Source of the DNA: Paenibacillus glycanilyticus
GTDB taxonomy: Bacteria > Bacillota > Bacilli > Paenibacillales > Paenibacillaceae
Direction: 5' to 3'
Assembly (NCBI RefSeq): GCF_030161375.1
Contig: NZ_BSSQ01000028.1
Span: 1 to 64,000 of the forward strand
Length of the DNA stretch: 64,000 nt
A model generated the notes under the pieces. It saw only the letters and a program-made list of their open reading frames with translations. It was not told the DNA's origin and made no database searches. Numbering within the stretch: the first letter of the stretch is position 1; every line of letters begins with the position of its first letter. Position numbers and translations under genes: made by a program. Of this stretch, positions 17,132-25,711 are shown piece after piece.

Positions 17132-18055
17132 TTACAGGGTTTCGATTGCTGCGATGCTGTTAACCGAAATAACGCGCAGGTTTTTGTCGATTTTCTTGAT
17201 TAGGCCGGCTAATACGGTACCCGAACCAATCTCAACAAACGTATCCACGCCTTGTTCGATTAAATAACGGACGCTATCTTCCCATAGAACGGGAGAATAA
17301 ACTTGTTCAACCAGAAGATTGCGAATCGCAGCCGCTTCCGTTACTGGAGCCGCCGTTACATTGGCCACGACCGGTACGGATGCGTCGTTCATCGAAATAT
17401 CCGACAATACGCCGGACAGCTTCTCAGCAGCTGGCTTCATCAGCGAAGAATGGAACGGCCCGCTTACTTCAAGAGGAATGACGCGTTTGGCGCCTGCTTC
17501 CTCTTTGCCGCGCTCCACAACCGCCTGCACGCCTGCAGCCGAACCGGAAACGACGATTTGACCCGGACAGTTAACATTCGCCAATTCAACCGCATTTCCT
17601 TCCTGCGAAATGTTCGCGCAAAGCTCAGCCAATACGCCGCGTTCCGCTCCAAGCACGGCTGCCATCGCCCCTTGTCCGCCAGGAACCGCTTGTTCCATGA
17701 ACTGACCGCGGGCGCGAACCGTGCGGACAGCATCCGCAAAACTCATTACGCCTGCTGCCACAAGAGCGCTGTACTCGCCCAAGCTGTGTCCGGCTACATA
17801 ATCCGGCTTAAGGCCTCGGCCTTCAAGCGCCTTCAGGAAGGCTACGCTAACCGTCAATAGAGCAGGTTGCGTATTTGCCGTCTGCTTCAGCTCGTCATCC
17901 GGACCGTTGAAGATGATCTCGCTTAGCTTGAAGCCAAGCGCTTCGTCCGCCTGCTCGAATATAGCGCGCGAGCTGTCTAATGCTTCATACGCGTCTTTGC
18001 CCATGCCAACCGCTTGCGCGCCTTGGCCGGGAAATACAAAGGCTGTTTTACTCAA
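17132..18055 (-). CDS. fabD: Malonyl-CoA:ACP transacylase
   Basis: FabD loads malonyl groups onto ACP. I start it at TTG 18055, seven bases after GGAGGG. This gives 307 residues beginning LSKTAFVFPGQGAQ. An upstream in-frame ATG would add 26 Arg-rich residues overlapping fabH and lacks a site. The catalytic Ser is in GHSLGEYSAL (about residue 90) and the His in SGPFHSSLM (about 200). Confidence 0.97.
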   Translation of the reverse strand: MSKTAFVFPGQGAQAVGMGKDAYEALDSSRAIFEQADEALGFKLSEIIFNGPDDELKQTANTQPALLTVSVAFLKALEGRGLKPDYVAGHSLGEYSALVAAGVMSFADAVRTVRARGQFMEQAVPGGQGAMAAVLGAERGVLAELCANISQEGNAVELANVNCPGQIVVSGSAAGVQAVVERGKEEAGAKRVIPLEVSGPFHSSLMKPAAEKLSGVLSDISMNDASVPVVANVTAAPVTEAAAIRNLLVEQVYSPVLWEDSVRYLIEQGVDTFVEIGSGTVLAGLIKKIDKNLRVISVNSIAAIETL

Positions 18056-18069
18056 ATGAATTCCCTCCG

Positions 18070-19059
18070 TTACCAGATCAATACGGAAGCGCCCCAGGTG
18101 AGGCCTCCTCCGAAGCCTACGAATACGAGGCAATCTCCTTCATTAACCCGGCCTTGCTCCACGGCTTCCGCGAGCGCAACCGGAATGGACGCAGCCGACA
18201 TGTTGCCGTATTTGTCCAGGTTAATCATACATTTCTCTTCCGAAAGGTCGAGACGGTTCAATGCCGATTGAATAATGCGGACATTGGCTTGATGGGGAAC
18301 AAGCAGATCAATGTCTTCTTTATTCATGCCAGCCTTGCGAAGCGCTTCTTCAGCGGCTCCGCCCATAATGCGAACCGCAAACTTGAACACGTCATTGCCG
18401 GCCATATGAATATAATGCTGTTTGGACGCAACGCTTTCCGCCGATGAAGGCATACGGGAACCGCCGCCGCTTACTTTCAGCAATTCTCCGCCGCTGCCGT
18501 CCGCGCCAAGTTCGAACGCTTTGAAGCCTCGGCCTTCTTCCACTTGTCCGAGCACGACAGCGCCGGCACCGTCACCGAACAAAATGCAGGTGTTGCGGTC
18601 CGTATAGTCCGTAATGCGGGACAAAGTTTCCGCTCCCACGACCAGAACATGCTTGTACATGCCTGTTGCAATCATGTTGGACGCGGTGGCAAGTCCGTAG
18701 ATAAATCCGGAGCAAGCAGCCGACAAATCAAATGCCGCAGCCTTCTTGGCGCCTAGTTTATCTTGCAATAGGCAGGCCGTTGAAGGGAAAAACGTATCCG
18801 GCGTAATGGTCGAAACGATAATTAGATCGATATCTTCAACCGTAATGCCTGCTGCTTCAATCGCCTTCAGCGAAGCTTGATAAGCCAGATCGGATGTCGC
18901 TTGCTCCGCAGCTGCCATACGGCGTTCGCGGATGCCGGTGCGCGTGACGATCCACTCATCATTTGTTTCAACCATTTGTTCCAGTTCTTGATTGGATAAA
19001 ATCCGGTCGGGAACGTATTTGCCCGTACCAATAATGCCAACAGGATGTAAATTCATCAT
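18070..19059 (-). CDS. fabH: Beta-ketoacyl-ACP synthase III
   Basis: FabH starts fatty acid synthesis by condensing branched or straight acyl-CoA with malonyl-ACP. The 329-residue protein has Cys in SAACSGFIYGL (about residue 113), His in LVPHQANVRI (about 250) and Asn near 280 (NLDKYGNMSAAS). Two ATG codons stand in tandem. The first overlaps the plsX stop, and the second (19056) is better spaced from GGAGG. Including fabH here differs from B. subtilis but is common in Paenibacillaceae. Confidence 0.98.
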   Translation of the reverse strand: MMNLHPVGIIGTGKYVPDRILSNQELEQMVETNDEWIVTRTGIRERRMAAAEQATSDLAYQASLKAIEAAGITVEDIDLIIVSTITPDTFFPSTACLLQDKLGAKKAAAFDLSAACSGFIYGLATASNMIATGMYKHVLVVGAETLSRITDYTDRNTCILFGDGAGAVVLGQVEEGRGFKAFELGADGSGGELLKVSGGGSRMPSSAESVASKQHYIHMAGNDVFKFAVRIMGGAAEEALRKAGMNKEDIDLLVPHQANVRIIQSALNRLDLSEEKCMINLDKYGNMSAASIPVALAEAVEQGRVNEGDCLVFVGFGGGLTWGASVLIW

Positions 19060-20048
19060 GACCTCCCGCCTATTTCCGCTGCGATTGATTCTGTTAGCTG
19101 TGCTTCAATGGCGATTCGGGCTTGCCGGATCGCGTTTTTGACAGCAAGAGCATCCGATGATCCGTGACATTTCATCACGAGACCGTTCAGACCAAGCAGC
19201 GGAGCGCTCCCATGCTCCTTGTAATCCATTTTCTTTCTTAAACTGCGAAGTCTTGGCATCATAATGGCTGCCGCAATCTTCGTCATAAAAGTAGCGCCAA
19301 AGGATTCTTTCAGATAAGTCATCAACGTACCTGCCGTACCTTCAATCGCCTTAAGCATAATATTCCCCGCAAAGCCGTCACAAATAAGAATATCGCAGCT
19401 GCGATTAAGCAAATCCCGTGCCTCGACATTGCCAATAAAGTTGATCGGTGCTTGTTCAAGCAGATCATATGCGGCTTTGGTCAATTCGTTACCCTTCCGC
19501 TCTTCAGTACCGACGTTCAGCAACCCTACACGAGGATTTTCCAAACCATGTACCTTCGTACGGTAAATACTGCCCATGATTGCATACTGCAGCAAATGCT
19601 CCGGCTTCGCGTCCATGTTAGCGCCTAAGTCGAGCGCAAGTACGCCTACGTCATCCATGGTCGGAAGCATTGGCGCAAGCGCCGGGCGTTCAATGCCATC
19701 AAGCCTGCCTACAACGAGCAGTCCAGTGGTCATCAAAGCGCCTGTGTTGCCTGCTGAAATCATAGCGTCCGCATGCTTCTCCCGAACTAGCTGGCCGGCA
19801 ACGACCATGGATGAGCCTTTTTTCCGACGAACCGCTTTGACCGGTTCTTCATCCGGACCGATCACCTCATCCGTATGGCATAACGTCACGTTGGCCGGCT
19901 TTTGTCCTTTGAGGAGCGGCTCAATGGCTGCCGTGTCTCCAACAAGAACCAATTCCGTATCCGGCCACTCCGCCGCAGCTTCCAGCGCGCCTTGCACAAT
20001 AAGGCTCGGCGCGTGGTCGCCTCCCATCGCATCTATGGCGATCCGCAT
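19056..20048 (-). CDS. plsX: Phosphate acyltransferase PlsX
   Basis: PlsX converts acyl-ACP to acyl-phosphate for phospholipid synthesis. From ATG 20048 (GGGAGG eight bases upstream) it has 330 residues, starting MRIAIDAMGGDHAP. It contains TGALMTTGL and the conserved DGFAGNIMLK. The stop overlaps the fabH start, which suggests coupling. It is the second gene of the FapR operon. Confidence 0.97.
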   Translation of the reverse strand: MRIAIDAMGGDHAPSLIVQGALEAAAEWPDTELVLVGDTAAIEPLLKGQKPANVTLCHTDEVIGPDEEPVKAVRRKKGSSMVVAGQLVREKHADAMISAGNTGALMTTGLLVVGRLDGIERPALAPMLPTMDDVGVLALDLGANMDAKPEHLLQYAIMGSIYRTKVHGLENPRVGLLNVGTEERKGNELTKAAYDLLEQAPINFIGNVEARDLLNRSCDILICDGFAGNIMLKAIEGTAGTLMTYLKESFGATFMTKIAAAIMMPRLRSLRKKMDYKEHGSAPLLGLNGLVMKCHGSSDALAVKNAIRQARIAIEAQLTESIAAEIGGRS

Positions 20049-20108
20049 GTCTTTTTCCTCCCAGAAGCTTCGCCCCTCAATAGCGGCAAAGCCTAAACTC
20101 ATAAAAGC

Positions 20109-20681
20109 TTACGCTTCGCTCTCACCTTCACCTGTTGACCGGTAGATGACGAAGTTCCCTTGGAACACCATTTCGTCCCCGACATAGGTAAAGAGCTCCA
20201 CCTTTGACTTGTGGCGCTCGCCGGATATCGAACGTACATAAGCTTTTGCAATGCATTTCTCGCCTAATTTGACCGGTCTGATAAAGCGAATGTCCGCCGT
20301 AACCGTGAGAGCGATTTTCTCATCAATAACAGCAACCGCGAGCGAGTTTGCTTGGGCAAATACATGATGACCCCGGGCAATCCCCGTACGCGAGAAAACA
20401 TGCTCATCTCGAATTTCGAACATCGAAATCCCGCTTTTGTCCAATTGCAAGTCCACAATGTCACCGATCACTTCATGCAGCGGCAAAGACTGAACAGAAT
20501 CATACGTCCGCTCAGCCATCAGCTTCATCCGCTCGCGCAGCTCGGGAATACCGAGCTCCATCCGGTCAAGCCTAATCGTCTGTATGCTGACTTTCAAATG
20601 CCTCGTAAGCTCCCGATCCGTCATAAAGGGGTTTTCGTCAATCAGTTGAGCGAGCAGCTGATGCCGCTGTCGCTTTGGCAT
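20109..20681 (-). CDS. fapR: Fatty acid and phospholipid biosynthesis repressor FapR
   Basis: FapR represses lipid synthesis genes and is released by malonyl-CoA. Residues 1-55 form the DNA-binding part, with MTDRELTRHLKVSIQTIRLDRMELGIPELRERMK nearly matching the B. subtilis pattern in blocks (VSIQTIRLDR; IPELRER). The rest is a hot-dog fold effector domain. I choose ATG 20681 (190 residues, GAGG nine bases upstream) over a GTG seven codons earlier. It is first in its operon and autoregulated through the operator at 20753. Confidence 0.96.
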   Translation of the reverse strand: MPKRQRHQLLAQLIDENPFMTDRELTRHLKVSIQTIRLDRMELGIPELRERMKLMAERTYDSVQSLPLHEVIGDIVDLQLDKSGISMFEIRDEHVFSRTGIARGHHVFAQANSLAVAVIDEKIALTVTADIRFIRPVKLGEKCIAKAYVRSISGERHKSKVELFTYVGDEMVFQGNFVIYRSTGEGESEA

Positions 20682-20752
20682 TCGTTCGATCCTCGGCACC
20701 ACCTTAACAGTATTGTGACCCTTGTCTAATTTTACTCGAATGATAACTGATA

Positions 20753-20769
20753 TTATAACCTGGTACTAA
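20753..20769 (-). promoter_or_regulatory. FapR operator
   Basis: On the minus strand the 17-mer TTAGTACCAGGTTATAA fits the FapR box (TTAGTACC-N-GGTACTAA), with one perfect half and a weaker second half. It covers the predicted transcription start of the fapR operon, where bound FapR would block transcription. Confidence 0.8.
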
Positions 20770-20772
20770 TTT

Positions 20773-20801
20773 AGTATATAAAAAAAAGCTTATGTAAGCA
20801 A
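20773..20801 (-). promoter_or_regulatory. Sigma-A promoter of the fapR operon
   Basis: TTGCTT (20796-20801) and TATACT (20773-20778) are 17 bases apart on the minus strand. The start point would be about 20766, inside the FapR box. Confidence 0.7.
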
Positions 20802-20808
20802 CGGACAT

Positions 20809-20845
20809 AAAAAAAATAGCACCTCATCGTAATGAAGTGCTATTG
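20809..20845 (-). terminator. Terminator after rpmF
   Basis: An 8-bp stem (AATAGCAC 20815-20822 with GTGCTATT at about 20837-20844), extended by four more pairs after one mismatch, is followed on the minus strand by eight U. It lies directly against the fapR -35 element. Confidence 0.85.
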
Positions 20846-20861
20846 TGGGAAAAACCTGAGA

Positions 20862-21035
20862 TTATTGGGAGATAACCTCTTTTGTTTTGTAGTATCCGCA
20901 CACTTTGCATACGTGGTGGCCGAGTTTCAGCTCTCCACATTGCTCGCATTTCACCATACCTGGTACAGCCAGTTTGAAATGCGTACGACGTTTGTCGCGG
21001 CGAGTTTTGGATGTTCTTCTTTGTGGTACTGCCAT
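20862..21035 (-). CDS. rpmF: 50S ribosomal protein L32
   Basis: The 57-residue protein reads MAVPQRRTSKTRRDKRR at its start and has a zinc ribbon with two CxxC pairs (CEQCG near residue 30 and CKVCG near 43), so it is the zinc-binding form of L32. ATG 21035 follows a GGAGGTGGG site. It follows yceD and forms the classic yceD-rpmF pair. Confidence 0.97.
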   Translation of the reverse strand: MAVPQRRTSKTRRDKRRTHFKLAVPGMVKCEQCGELKLGHHVCKVCGYYKTKEVISQ

Positions 21036-21073
21036 TGTTTCCCACCTCCTTCATAGAATCAATCGGTCATTCA

Positions 21074-21598
21074 TTATTGTTCGTCTTTGAATAAATCCTT
21101 GAGCACTGCCATTCGAGGGTCAATCTTCTCGGTTGAGCAGCCGCATTTGTGTTCATTTAAGTTTTGTCCGCAATTTTGGCACAGTCCTTTGCAATCCTTA
21201 CTGCATAACGGAGCGAACGGCATGAACAGCTGAAGCACTTCTTCCACATAAGGCCTCAAGTCCAGCCTGTCCCCTGTTACCGCAATAATGTCGTCATCCT
21301 CTGATTCATCCGTCTCGTCCTCATTGTCTTCGGACGCCGGTTTGAACTGATCGGCTACAGGAATTACCGTATGAAGCTTCACGGGGTCAAGACACCGCGA
21401 GCAAGCGAGTTCCCAATCGATGGACAATTCGCCTTCGACTGCAATCGATCCTTCATTGCCGGTTACCTGAAGCGATACGTGGAGCGGACCGTTACTGATA
21501 ACATCGGATCTGTCTTTGAATAAAGCCGACACATCCAGATTCTCATCAATCTTTGCCTTAATGCCTTTGGACATCGTTTCTTGTACATGAAACTGCAT
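21074..21598 (-). CDS. yceD: YceD family protein (DUF177)
   Basis: YceD-type proteins are conserved upstream of rpmF and have been linked to 23S rRNA maturation. From ATG 21598 (GGGGTGA site) it has 174 residues. It shows the conserved CSRCLDPV pair, an acidic linker (DNEDETDESEDDD), and a Cys-rich tail CSKDCKGLCQNCGQN with HKCGC, which probably binds zinc. A strong promoter precedes it. Confidence 0.93.
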   Translation of the reverse strand: MQFHVQETMSKGIKAKIDENLDVSALFKDRSDVISNGPLHVSLQVTGNEGSIAVEGELSIDWELACSRCLDPVKLHTVIPVADQFKPASEDNEDETDESEDDDIIAVTGDRLDLRPYVEEVLQLFMPFAPLCSKDCKGLCQNCGQNLNEHKCGCSTEKIDPRMAVLKDLFKDEQ

Positions 21599-21624
21599 GA
21601 GATCACCCCAAACAAACAAAAATT

Positions 21625-21654
21625 ATTATATCTATCTTTGAGCGGTTTTGTCAA
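21625..21654 (-). promoter_or_regulatory. Sigma-A promoter of yceD-rpmF
   Basis: Perfect TTGACA (21649-21654) and perfect TATAAT (21625-21630) on the minus strand, 18 bases apart. A strong promoter is expected for a ribosomal protein transcript. Confidence 0.85.
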
Positions 21655-21714
21655 CAATTTAACCATGTTTTTCATCTTTTCGCCGGTAATTTCATGAATA
21701 AATCGGCTTCCCTG

Positions 21715-21723
21715 TGTTATGAT
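21715..21723 (+). promoter_or_regulatory. Extended -10 promoter of tmcAL
   Basis: TG-N-TATGAT on the plus strand, about 40 bases before the start codon, with no clear -35. It is typical of a weak constitutive Firmicutes promoter. Confidence 0.45.
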
Positions 21724-21760
21724 GGAACATATATCCATCTGAAACAAGGAGATGTCAAGG

Positions 21761-23008
21761 TTGCGCACGGTAGGACTAATTGTTGAGTATAACCCATTTC
21801 ACAACGGTCATCAATATCATTTGCGAGAATCGGTAAAAATAGCAGAAGCCGATGCCGTTGTTGCCGTCATGAGCGGGCATTTCCTGCAGCGCGGAGAACC
21901 GGCGGTTATGGATAAGTGGGCAAGGACGGAAGCCGCGCTGAGAGGCGGCTGCGACCTTGTCCTGGAATTGCCGACCGCCTACGCCACGCAAGCGGCAGAA
22001 TGGTTCGCTTACGGCGCTGTCGCCGTACTGGAGGCTACAGGCATTGTCGACGCCTTCTGCTTCGGGACTGAGAGCGGCGAGATCGAAGTGCTGCATGATG
22101 CCGCAAAACTGATTGCCCATGAGCCTCCTGAGTTCCAACGCCTGCTTCGCGAAGAATTGTTAAGCGGCAAAAGTTATCCAAGCGCATACAGCTCGGCAAT
22201 CGCAGCTTATTTATTATCGGTCGGACGCAAGGAAGCTGCCGGCTTTCCGTTTGCCCAACCTAACCATACGCTGGGACTTCACTATTTAATTGCTTTGGAG
22301 CGCATACAGGGACGCATGACGCCGTATACGATCCGCCGGGAGAAGTCGGAATACGGACAGACCACCGTTACCGACAGTGCCATCGCAAGCGCAACGGCGA
22401 TCCGCAAGCTGCTATTGGAAGACGGCAAGCTTGAAGCAAGCCGGCCGCTTGTGCCATCCGCAACCTATGATGTGATGCAAAGGGAATGGGCATCTGGCAG
22501 AAGTCCGGTGAGCTGGGCAAACTTTGTACAGCCCCTTCTGCATGCTGTCGTTACGCAGAGGCCGGATCAGCTAGCCGAATACCGCGAGATGACGGAAGGT
22601 CTCGAATACCGGTTGCTGAATGCGTTGCCTGAGCTCGAGCATACCGGCATGGAACCGCTGCTTGAGGCTCTGAAGACGAAGCGATACACCAGAACGAAGT
22701 TGCAGCGAGCTTTGCTCTCTATTCTGCTTAACCATAAGAAAGAAGATTTCACGCCGGACAAGCTTGCTGCCGGGGTGGAGTACATTCGCGTACTGGGCTT
22801 TACGAGCAAAGGGCAGCAGCTGCTTAAACGCATGAAAAAGGAAGCGAGGCTGCCTGTTCTGCTCAGCGCCGCAAGATCGCCTGTCCAATCCCGCTACCTC
22901 GAGCTTGATACCCAAGCGACGGCGGCTTACATGCTAGCTCAGCCCGGACATGCTTCGTCCGCGGCGATATTCCGTGATTTTACCGACAGACCGATTATCA
23001 TCGAATAG
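21761..23008 (+). CDS. tmcAL: tRNA(Met) cytidine acetate ligase TmcAL (YlbM)
   Basis: TmcAL uses acetate and ATP to make N4-acetylcytidine at the wobble base of elongator tRNA-Met. The nucleotidyltransferase motif is VEYNPFHNGHQYHL at the start (HxGH class), and later SATAIRKLL matches the ATP-binding signature. I start it at TTG 21761 (415 residues), nine bases after AAGGAG; an in-frame ATG at 21752 touches that site. It is divergent from yceD and convergent with ylbL, as in the Bacillus ylb cluster. Confidence 0.95.
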   Translation: MRTVGLIVEYNPFHNGHQYHLRESVKIAEADAVVAVMSGHFLQRGEPAVMDKWARTEAALRGGCDLVLELPTAYATQAAEWFAYGAVAVLEATGIVDAFCFGTESGEIEVLHDAAKLIAHEPPEFQRLLREELLSGKSYPSAYSSAIAAYLLSVGRKEAAGFPFAQPNHTLGLHYLIALERIQGRMTPYTIRREKSEYGQTTVTDSAIASATAIRKLLLEDGKLEASRPLVPSATYDVMQREWASGRSPVSWANFVQPLLHAVVTQRPDQLAEYREMTEGLEYRLLNALPELEHTGMEPLLEALKTKRYTRTKLQRALLSILLNHKKEDFTPDKLAAGVEYIRVLGFTSKGQQLLKRMKKEARLPVLLSAARSPVQSRYLELDTQATAAYMLAQPGHASSAAIFRDFTDRPIIIE

Positions 23009-23013
23009 TTAGA

Positions 23014-23814
23014 TCATTCCGAGGCAGAAGCAAGCTCAATTGCCGATATTGCGGATTCCAGCGAGGTGACGGGAATAATCTTCATCTCGCTGCGAAGCTC
23101 TGTTGCTTTGGCGGCAGCCTCCGCATAATTATCCGCAGGCGACAGAAATAACTGCGCCCCTTCCTTGTCAGCAGCAGCCACCTTGAATGTAATGCCTCCG
23201 ATTGCCCCCACTTTGCCGGTTGGATTAATGGTTCCTGTACCTGCTATCCGAAGCCCTCCGGTCAAATTCCGATCCAATAATAGCTGAGTCGATTGCAGAG
23301 CAAACATAAGTCCGGCGGAAGGTCCGCCAATCTCACTCGTTTTAATCGTGATTTGCTCGCTATCCTTGTCAGATTGAATGTGCTGTCCGTCTGCAGAAAC
23401 CTTATACGCAATGCCTGCGTATCGATAAGCGGCCTCCAAAGCGACATTTTGCGAGGATGTCATTTGGGCCTTCGCCTTCTCCAAATACGCTTTCTCCGAC
23501 ATACCCTTCATAACCGAATCTTTGCTGTACACCGCAAAGTCTTTCTTCCACGCTGCTTCAATGACCTGCCAATATTTCGCGTCGGTAAGTTTAACCGTCG
23601 TAATCAGAAATTCGCCTTCATTCGAAGAGGAACCCGGAGCGGTTGTTTGTGCTTCTTCCGTTCCGAGCTGGACAAGCGTCTTCGTATCGAAGGTTTGGCC
23701 CGGTTCGTAAATCACTAGCGGCGTAGGGGCATAGACAACCACCCATAGCAAAACGGCGATTAATAGGACTCCCGCTGCCTGTCTCGCCTTGCCGGTTCGT
23801 ATTGCTTTGTGCAT
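23014..23814 (-). CDS. YlbL/SepM-like Lon-type membrane protease lacking a PDZ domain
   Basis: The protein has one N-terminal membrane helix (about residues 13-32) and an extracytoplasmic Lon (S16) protease domain. The catalytic Ser166 is in IGGPSAGLMF and Lys211 in IGGITFKVAAA. From ATG 23814 it has 266 residues. Bacillus YlbL and streptococcal SepM have about 340, with a PDZ domain inserted between the YRYAGIAYKV-like segment and the catalytic domain; here only about 20 residues join them. An upstream in-frame extension to 24039 has no site and would overlap ylbJ. Relatives cleave membrane or signal peptides; the substrate here is unknown. Confidence 0.9.
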   Translation of the reverse strand: MHKAIRTGKARQAAGVLLIAVLLWVVVYAPTPLVIYEPGQTFDTKTLVQLGTEEAQTTAPGSSSNEGEFLITTVKLTDAKYWQVIEAAWKKDFAVYSKDSVMKGMSEKAYLEKAKAQMTSSQNVALEAAYRYAGIAYKVSADGQHIQSDKDSEQITIKTSEIGGPSAGLMFALQSTQLLLDRNLTGGLRIAGTGTINPTGKVGAIGGITFKVAAADKEGAQLFLSPADNYAEAAAKATELRSEMKIIPVTSLESAISAIELASASE

Positions 23815-23946
23815 GACAAATCGCTGCCTCCCTTCACAAGGGCTTGGTCTAACCGGCTCTGCCCAAGCGTACAATGAAACAGACCTTGGTTTGTCCGAAT
23901 TTATTCGTGTCCTTACGATCCTAATTCTATTGGAGTTGATTGATAG

Positions 23947-25191
23947 ATGATCCGAACCGTTTTGTACGCCGTTGTGTCGATTGTATTCGTCGCCTCCATA
24001 ATTCGGCAGCCGGATGAAGCTTTCCAAGCTTCTCTCCAAGGGCTTACGATCTGGTGGAATATCGTCTTCCCGGGCCTCTTGCCGTTCCTCGTCTTATTCG
24101 AACTCATTGCCGCATTTGGTCTCCTTCACGGTATTGGCGTTGTGCTCCGGCCCATTATGCAAGCCTTGCTCAAATTGCCTGGTGAAGCAGCGCTGCCGCT
24201 GCTCTTCGGATGGTTGTCCGGACATCAGGCTGGCGCTGAGGCAACGGCAGCTCTTCGCAAGGAAAAGATCGTGACGAGGCGCGAAGGACAACGGCTGCTG
24301 GCTCTTTCCCATATGCCGAATCCGCTGTTTATGCTGGTCGTGATCGGCGCAGGCTTTCTCCATCGTCCAGAGCTTGGCCTATTCATCGCCGCTATTGTAT
24401 GGCTATCGGCTTTGTGTACGGCCGGCTGGATATCGATATTTAGCAGAAGACGGGAGTCTTCTGCTCAGCAGGGACATGCTTCACCGCATTCATCAAACGC
24501 ACCGGCAAGAATGCTCGTTCAAGTAGCGGATGCGATTAATACAAGCCGGGACCGGGATGGCCGAAGCTTTGGCAAAGTGCTCGGCGACGCGGTCTCTTCC
24601 AGCGTACAAAAGCTGCTTATTGCAGGCGGCTTTATGATTTTTGCTGCCGTAATCGCCAGGCTGGCGTTGCCGCTTATTCCTTATGCCCTGCCGAATGGGG
24701 CAACCGAGCTCTTATTGCCTGCCCTTCTGGAAGGCCATATCGGCTCTTATGCGGCTGCCGTATGGCAAGGACCAAACGTAAGCAGCGCAATGAGCGCAGC
24801 TGCAGTAGCGGCTGTGCTTGCCTGGAGCGGCATCAGCGCCTTGCTGCAGACCGGTTATTCGATTACCGGCACGGATCTGAAGCTTCTTCCCTTGATCGGA
24901 ATCAGGCTTGTACATGCCCTGCACGCCGCCGTGCTTGGCTTGCTGCTATGGAAGCCGGCACAAGCCGTCATAACGTTGCTGCCAAGCCGCTTAACCGGCT
25001 CTGAGAGTGCCATGCTGCCGCAAGACGGCGCAGGCTGGCAAAGGCCGTCTAACGCATACGAGGCCGTCAATGCAATCGGCCTCCCCGTCCTGTGGCCTTA
25101 TGCGCTGACGGCCGCGGCCGTACTTGCTATACTAATTCTCGCGTTGCAATTCCTAGCCCCCCGGACCACTGATCCGAGTCATCGCGGTTAA
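23947..25191 (+). CDS. ylbJ: Sporulation integral membrane protein YlbJ
   Basis: YlbJ is needed for engulfment-stage sporulation and spore heat resistance in B. subtilis. The 414-residue polytopic protein has about eight membrane segments and nucleoside-recognition (Gate) repeats, for example WWNIVFPGLLPFLVLFELI (about 36-54) and LPLLFGWLSGHQAGAEATAAL (about 80). The ATG follows TTGGAG. It diverges from ylbL and converges on coaD with only seven bases between stops. Sigma-E control is expected from the family, but I see no clear consensus here. Confidence 0.93.
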   Translation: MIRTVLYAVVSIVFVASIIRQPDEAFQASLQGLTIWWNIVFPGLLPFLVLFELIAAFGLLHGIGVVLRPIMQALLKLPGEAALPLLFGWLSGHQAGAEATAALRKEKIVTRREGQRLLALSHMPNPLFMLVVIGAGFLHRPELGLFIAAIVWLSALCTAGWISIFSRRRESSAQQGHASPHSSNAPARMLVQVADAINTSRDRDGRSFGKVLGDAVSSSVQKLLIAGGFMIFAAVIARLALPLIPYALPNGATELLLPALLEGHIGSYAAAVWQGPNVSSAMSAAAVAAVLAWSGISALLQTGYSITGTDLKLLPLIGIRLVHALHAAVLGLLLWKPAQAVITLLPSRLTGSESAMLPQDGAGWQRPSNAYEAVNAIGLPVLWPYALTAAAVLAILILALQFLAPRTTDPSHRG

Positions 25192-25198
25192 AATTCAA

Positions 25199-25711
25199 CT
25201 AATTGTTAGTCTGCTTGGCTTTATATTTTTCCAGCAATCGCTGTTCGATCGGAGAAGGCACCAGTTCTTGCACCGGTCCGCCGAACATGGCAATCTCCTT
25301 CACGATGCTGGAGCTGAGGTAAGAGAATTTCGGATTTGTCATCATGAAGATCGTCTCAATCTCATGATCCAGCAATTGATTGGTCGAAGCAAGCGTCAGC
25401 TCGTATTCAAAGTCCGTTACCGAACGGATCCCGCGCACAATAACACTCGCTTTGCGTGACTTCATGAACCGGACGAGCAAATCGCGGAAGCTGTCGATCG
25501 ATACGTTCGGAATATCGCTTGTAATCTCCCGAAGCATTTCCTTGCGCTCGTCAAGCGTAAACATCGGACTTTTGCTCGTATTGTTCAATACAGCTACGAT
25601 GACATGATCGAATTGCTTCGCTGAGCGGCGGATAATATCGAGATGTCCTAATGTCGGCGGATCAAAGCTTCCGGGATATACCGCCACGCGACCGTTCTCA
25701 TTCATCTGCAT
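25199..25711 (-). CDS. coaD: Phosphopantetheine adenylyltransferase
   Basis: CoaD makes dephospho-CoA from 4'-phosphopantetheine and ATP. The nucleotidyltransferase motif PGSFDPPTLGHLDIIRR (TxGH) is at the N-terminus, and the second site SYLSSSIVKEIA is present. I choose ATG 25711 (170 residues), eight bases after GGAGG; an ATG five codons earlier overlaps that site. It overlaps the end of rsmD by 14 bases. Confidence 0.97.
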   Translation of the reverse strand: MQMNENGRVAVYPGSFDPPTLGHLDIIRRSAKQFDHVIVAVLNNTSKSPMFTLDERKEMLREITSDIPNVSIDSFRDLLVRFMKSRKASVIVRGIRSVTDFEYELTLASTNQLLDHEIETIFMMTNPKFSYLSSSIVKEIAMFGGPVQELVPSPIEQRLLEKYKAKQTNN

